Positions 61,411 through 64,000 of a stretch of DNA of 64,000 nt are shown here, piece after piece. Every line of letters begins with the position of its first letter. Position 1 is the first letter of the stretch. The stretch is taken from the NCBI RefSeq assembly GCF_901933205.1, contig NC_044573.1, forward strand, positions 64,161,993 through 64,225,992, read 5' to 3'. The DNA is from Camarhynchus parvulus. Taxonomy: Eukaryota; Chordata; Aves; Passeriformes; Thraupidae. The notes under the pieces were generated by a model. The model saw only the letters and a program-made list of their open reading frames with translations. It was not told where the DNA came from and did not search any database. The translations under genes and the position numbers were made by a program.

Positions 61411-61834
61411 ACTCACCTTAACACAAACTTCCCTTTCTTGCTCAGCATGGAGGCTTCTTCCACACCATACCCTCACTTCACCCTGCTCCACAACATGGCT
61501 GGCAGGAGGCCCAGCACAGCCCATGGCCCAGGACTGACTCAGCAGCAGGGAGAGGAAGCAAGCTTTTTAGTAGCCAGGAACAAGTTTAGCAAGTTCCCAG
61601 GACTATCAAAGAAATATTTTTACAGTAAATGCTTTACTATGAAAGCTTTCATTAAAGCATCTAAGTTGGAAGTGGTAGATGAAAAATTTGCCCAGTTCTT
61701 ACACTACAGAAAGCAATTAAAGAGCACAAAAGAATATAACATTTGAAGTTCTCTACTTCCCCAGAGTGATGTAGCAACATAAATTGGGCTACAGTGCCCC
61801 AGCTGAACTTCCAAAAGTATTCATGTATCACCAT

Positions 61835-64000
61835 AGCCTGTAGAAAGATTATAGTCTTTTATTGATTTATTGTTTTACAGATTCAGCTTTCAATAATAAA
61901 GTTCAATAAATTGATTCCCTAATCATAAAAACTCATTTTACACATTATGTACAGGTACCCAACATGTCACAGCACAGACCTTCACACAGAACAAGCTGGG
62001 CAGAGGCGCTAAGGGCAAGGACGTACATTCAGAGATCAAGTCGTGGATATGCACAGTGCTTTTGGCACACCTCACTGAAGATTGCCCACACAGGGACAGT
62101 AAAATAATCCCAACTAAGTCATAACATGGATTAGTTCAACTACATTAATTCCAGGAGGAACACTTAATTCACAATTAAACTGGCCATCAGAAGAGACTGA
62201 AGTTGAATCAAATGCAGCTGAACTAATCATTTTAGTTTTATTAAGCAATCCTCTGTAGACAAATTCTAAGCCTTGAGATCTGTCTTCAATATTAAACACA
62301 TCTTTTTAGCTGAGATATGAAGAAGTTTGAGGACTGAGGGAACTCAGGTATGAGAAGTATTCTTTGGCAGCTTGATACAAATATAAAAAATACATTATTT
62401 TTGAGGGCGAAACTAAGCTTTTCCCATGACTGCCAGCACCAGAACTGCTTCAGTGACACAGTAACACGTACTGGAACGTAAACACAACCTTGCATTTTAA
62501 TGAAACAAAATTCATATTACAGATGAACGTCAATACTCCAGATACCCTTCAACAAGTTACCCATTCCCCACAAAAAAAGTTGAACTTAACATTCAGTGAG
62601 AAAATCCGCCCATGTCAATGACAGGGCCCAGGAAACATTGCACAACTGTTCACCTTTGCAATACAGGACCTGGCACACAAGAGACAAGTTGACAAAGTGT
62701 ACTCAAAGTATTCCAGCTCCTATGCAAAACTATTTTATGTCAAAACCTTTAGTTAATTTATTGAATATCCCTTGCTCTTTTCTGAGATAAAGTGACCACA
62801 GGTCTTTCTGTAACTGCAATCTAGCCTTATGATGACAAAAAAACGCAGCTAAGAGTTTATGCAATCTGCTTTATAACATTACATCAAGCAACAAGTTAAA
62901 ATACACCATTTCACAATGAGGCAGACATTAGTTTAAAATCTGGCAATTCCCTTTTAAAAACAGTTGTTTTCCCTTCTAGTGACATGGCTATTCCCCAAAG
63001 GAGAGAAAGCCAGGCTCAGTTTGAAGAGTGGGACGAGGGGGAAACAGGAAACACTTCCAGAATGAAGCATTCAACAATTCTGCAGCCTGCAGGGCAGAAG
63101 GCTGTGTATCAACGTTTGACTTCAGTAATACAGATCCTAAAGATATTGCTTTGTCCAAGTGCAGCCATAAACTTGTAATTTTAAACTACTTCCAAAACAG
63201 GAATGTAACTTCAACAGGCCATTCCACAATGGAGAACATTTAGCCAATATCTCTACTTAGTTATCTCAGTGCTGAAATACTGTAGGGCAGCTTCACTTCA
63301 TCTTCCTTCTTTGTCTGCTTTGTTTCATTCAAACTTCTAATGCTCAGTTCAGAACAAATAAAAATAAAAAAAGGCTTAAGCAGACTCCCTTGCTGGGCAC
63401 ACAAGTACAAGCAGCAAGTCACACTTAGCCATGGAAGTTGACTCAGACCTTTTTCAAATCTTTCAGCAAACGATGCCAGAGCCTCTTTCTGCTTGTTACC
63501 TTGAGTGAGCATGTTATGGGGAGAACAGGTATACAAACAATACGTAGTACTGTTTATGCTTATTCCCAACGGAAAACCGACCTCATGCTGAGATGTTTTA
63601 TTCACTCAGGGTGGTAGGAATACTTTCATCCCACCACTTAAAAAAAAAAAAAGCTGGATTCTGCAACACAGACTGCCTAATCCACTTACCATAGAAGCAT
63701 CCACCCCTTTTTATGGAATCTTCTCAGTATTTCTAGAACTTAACACCTACAGCTGGCTTAGTCACGCAGCCAAGCTGCAGTTTCTATTTTCAGTTAACAA
63801 AACCAGCTTCTCTAGAATTCACATATTACATAGTAAATATATCCGAGGATAAACCATTAGCTCTGAAATGCCCGACCATGAAGAATTAAGAAACAAAGAT
63901 GGAAGTTCTTCCTTGGTTTTAAGGATCTTCAGGGCATGGACTCCTATTTACATTGTCCTGTAGATTTCACAACACTTAATTCTTGCACGTTCATTTTGAC
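61835..64000 (-). other. Possible long 3' UTR of a second minus-strand gene (partial)
   Basis: The last 2.2 kb are repeat-free, even in texture and moderately AT-rich, unlike the spacer. At the left end the minus strand has two AATAAA hexamers 8 bases apart (61858-61863 and 61866-61871) followed by 'actataatctttctacaggc' and a GT-rich 'tatggtgatac', a plausible cleavage site near 61840. I see no convincing coding exon; the 114-residue minus frame at 63261-63605 is unlike any family I know. The coding part would lie beyond 64000. This is inference from texture plus polyadenylation signals. Confidence 0.38.
61858..61871 (-). terminator. Paired AATAAA polyadenylation signals
   Basis: Two exact AATAAA hexamers on the minus strand, at 61866-61871 and 61858-61863, are separated by two bases and followed by a GT-rich stretch within 40 bases. 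This is a good poly(A) site arrangement if a minus-strand transcript enters from the right. AATAAA alone is common in AT-rich DNA. Confidence 0.4.

Noticed and set aside
61144..61746. 200-residue plus-strand frame
   Set aside because: Begins antisense inside a CR1 fragment and has no recognisable domain.
1..64000. CRISPR arrays, tRNA or rRNA genes, operons, bacterial insertion sequences
   Set aside because: None seen. The window has vertebrate genome character throughout.

Overview
The window looks like vertebrate nuclear DNA from a bird, most likely a songbird. The evidence is many 5'-truncated CR1 (chicken repeat 1) LINE tails ending in the usual 'ttccaacc...attctatgattct' type terminus, plus several LTRs of types I recall from songbird genomes, and no mammalian SINEs. 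No database was searched, so the taxonomic call and family names rest on recognition. There are no bacterial-type operons, tRNA or rRNA genes, CRISPR arrays or long intact coding regions.

Layout. At 5.9-7.4 kb lies a strong CpG island. On its minus strand is one believable protein-coding first exon: ATG at 6733, Pro/His-rich N-terminus, and a consensus splice donor after 6531. I do not recognise the gene. Bases 1-6530 would be the start of its first intron, and the rest of the gene lies left of the window. From about 7.4 to 61.8 kb there is no exon I can support, so this reads as a gene-poor intergenic stretch of about 54 kb. It holds CR1 tails at 13.2, 14.8, 17.8-18.9, 44.4, 55.0, 58.4 and 60.8 kb (two more lie in the intron at 3.1 and 3.9 kb). 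It also holds three LTRs of about 365-398 bp with 6-bp target duplications (14.86, 18.26 and 38.79 kb), a nested LTR-in-LTR at 42.1-43.05 kb with an uninterrupted related copy at 56.6-56.86 kb, and an ERVK-type LTR with a tRNA-Lys-like primer site at 46.8-47.4 kb. From about 61.84 kb to the right edge the sequence is non-repetitive and has paired minus-strand AATAAA signals at its left end. It may be the long 3' UTR of a second minus-strand gene whose coding part lies beyond 64 kb.

How it fits together. If both gene calls hold, two minus-strand genes lie head-to-tail, separated by a transposon-littered spacer. A few repeat-free blocks with homeodomain, SOX or POU-like words are weak enhancer candidates. 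The clearest biology here is the layered transposon history: LTRs sitting inside older CR1 copies, and one LTR inside another, with duplicated target sites still readable. I found no credible new multi-gene system.
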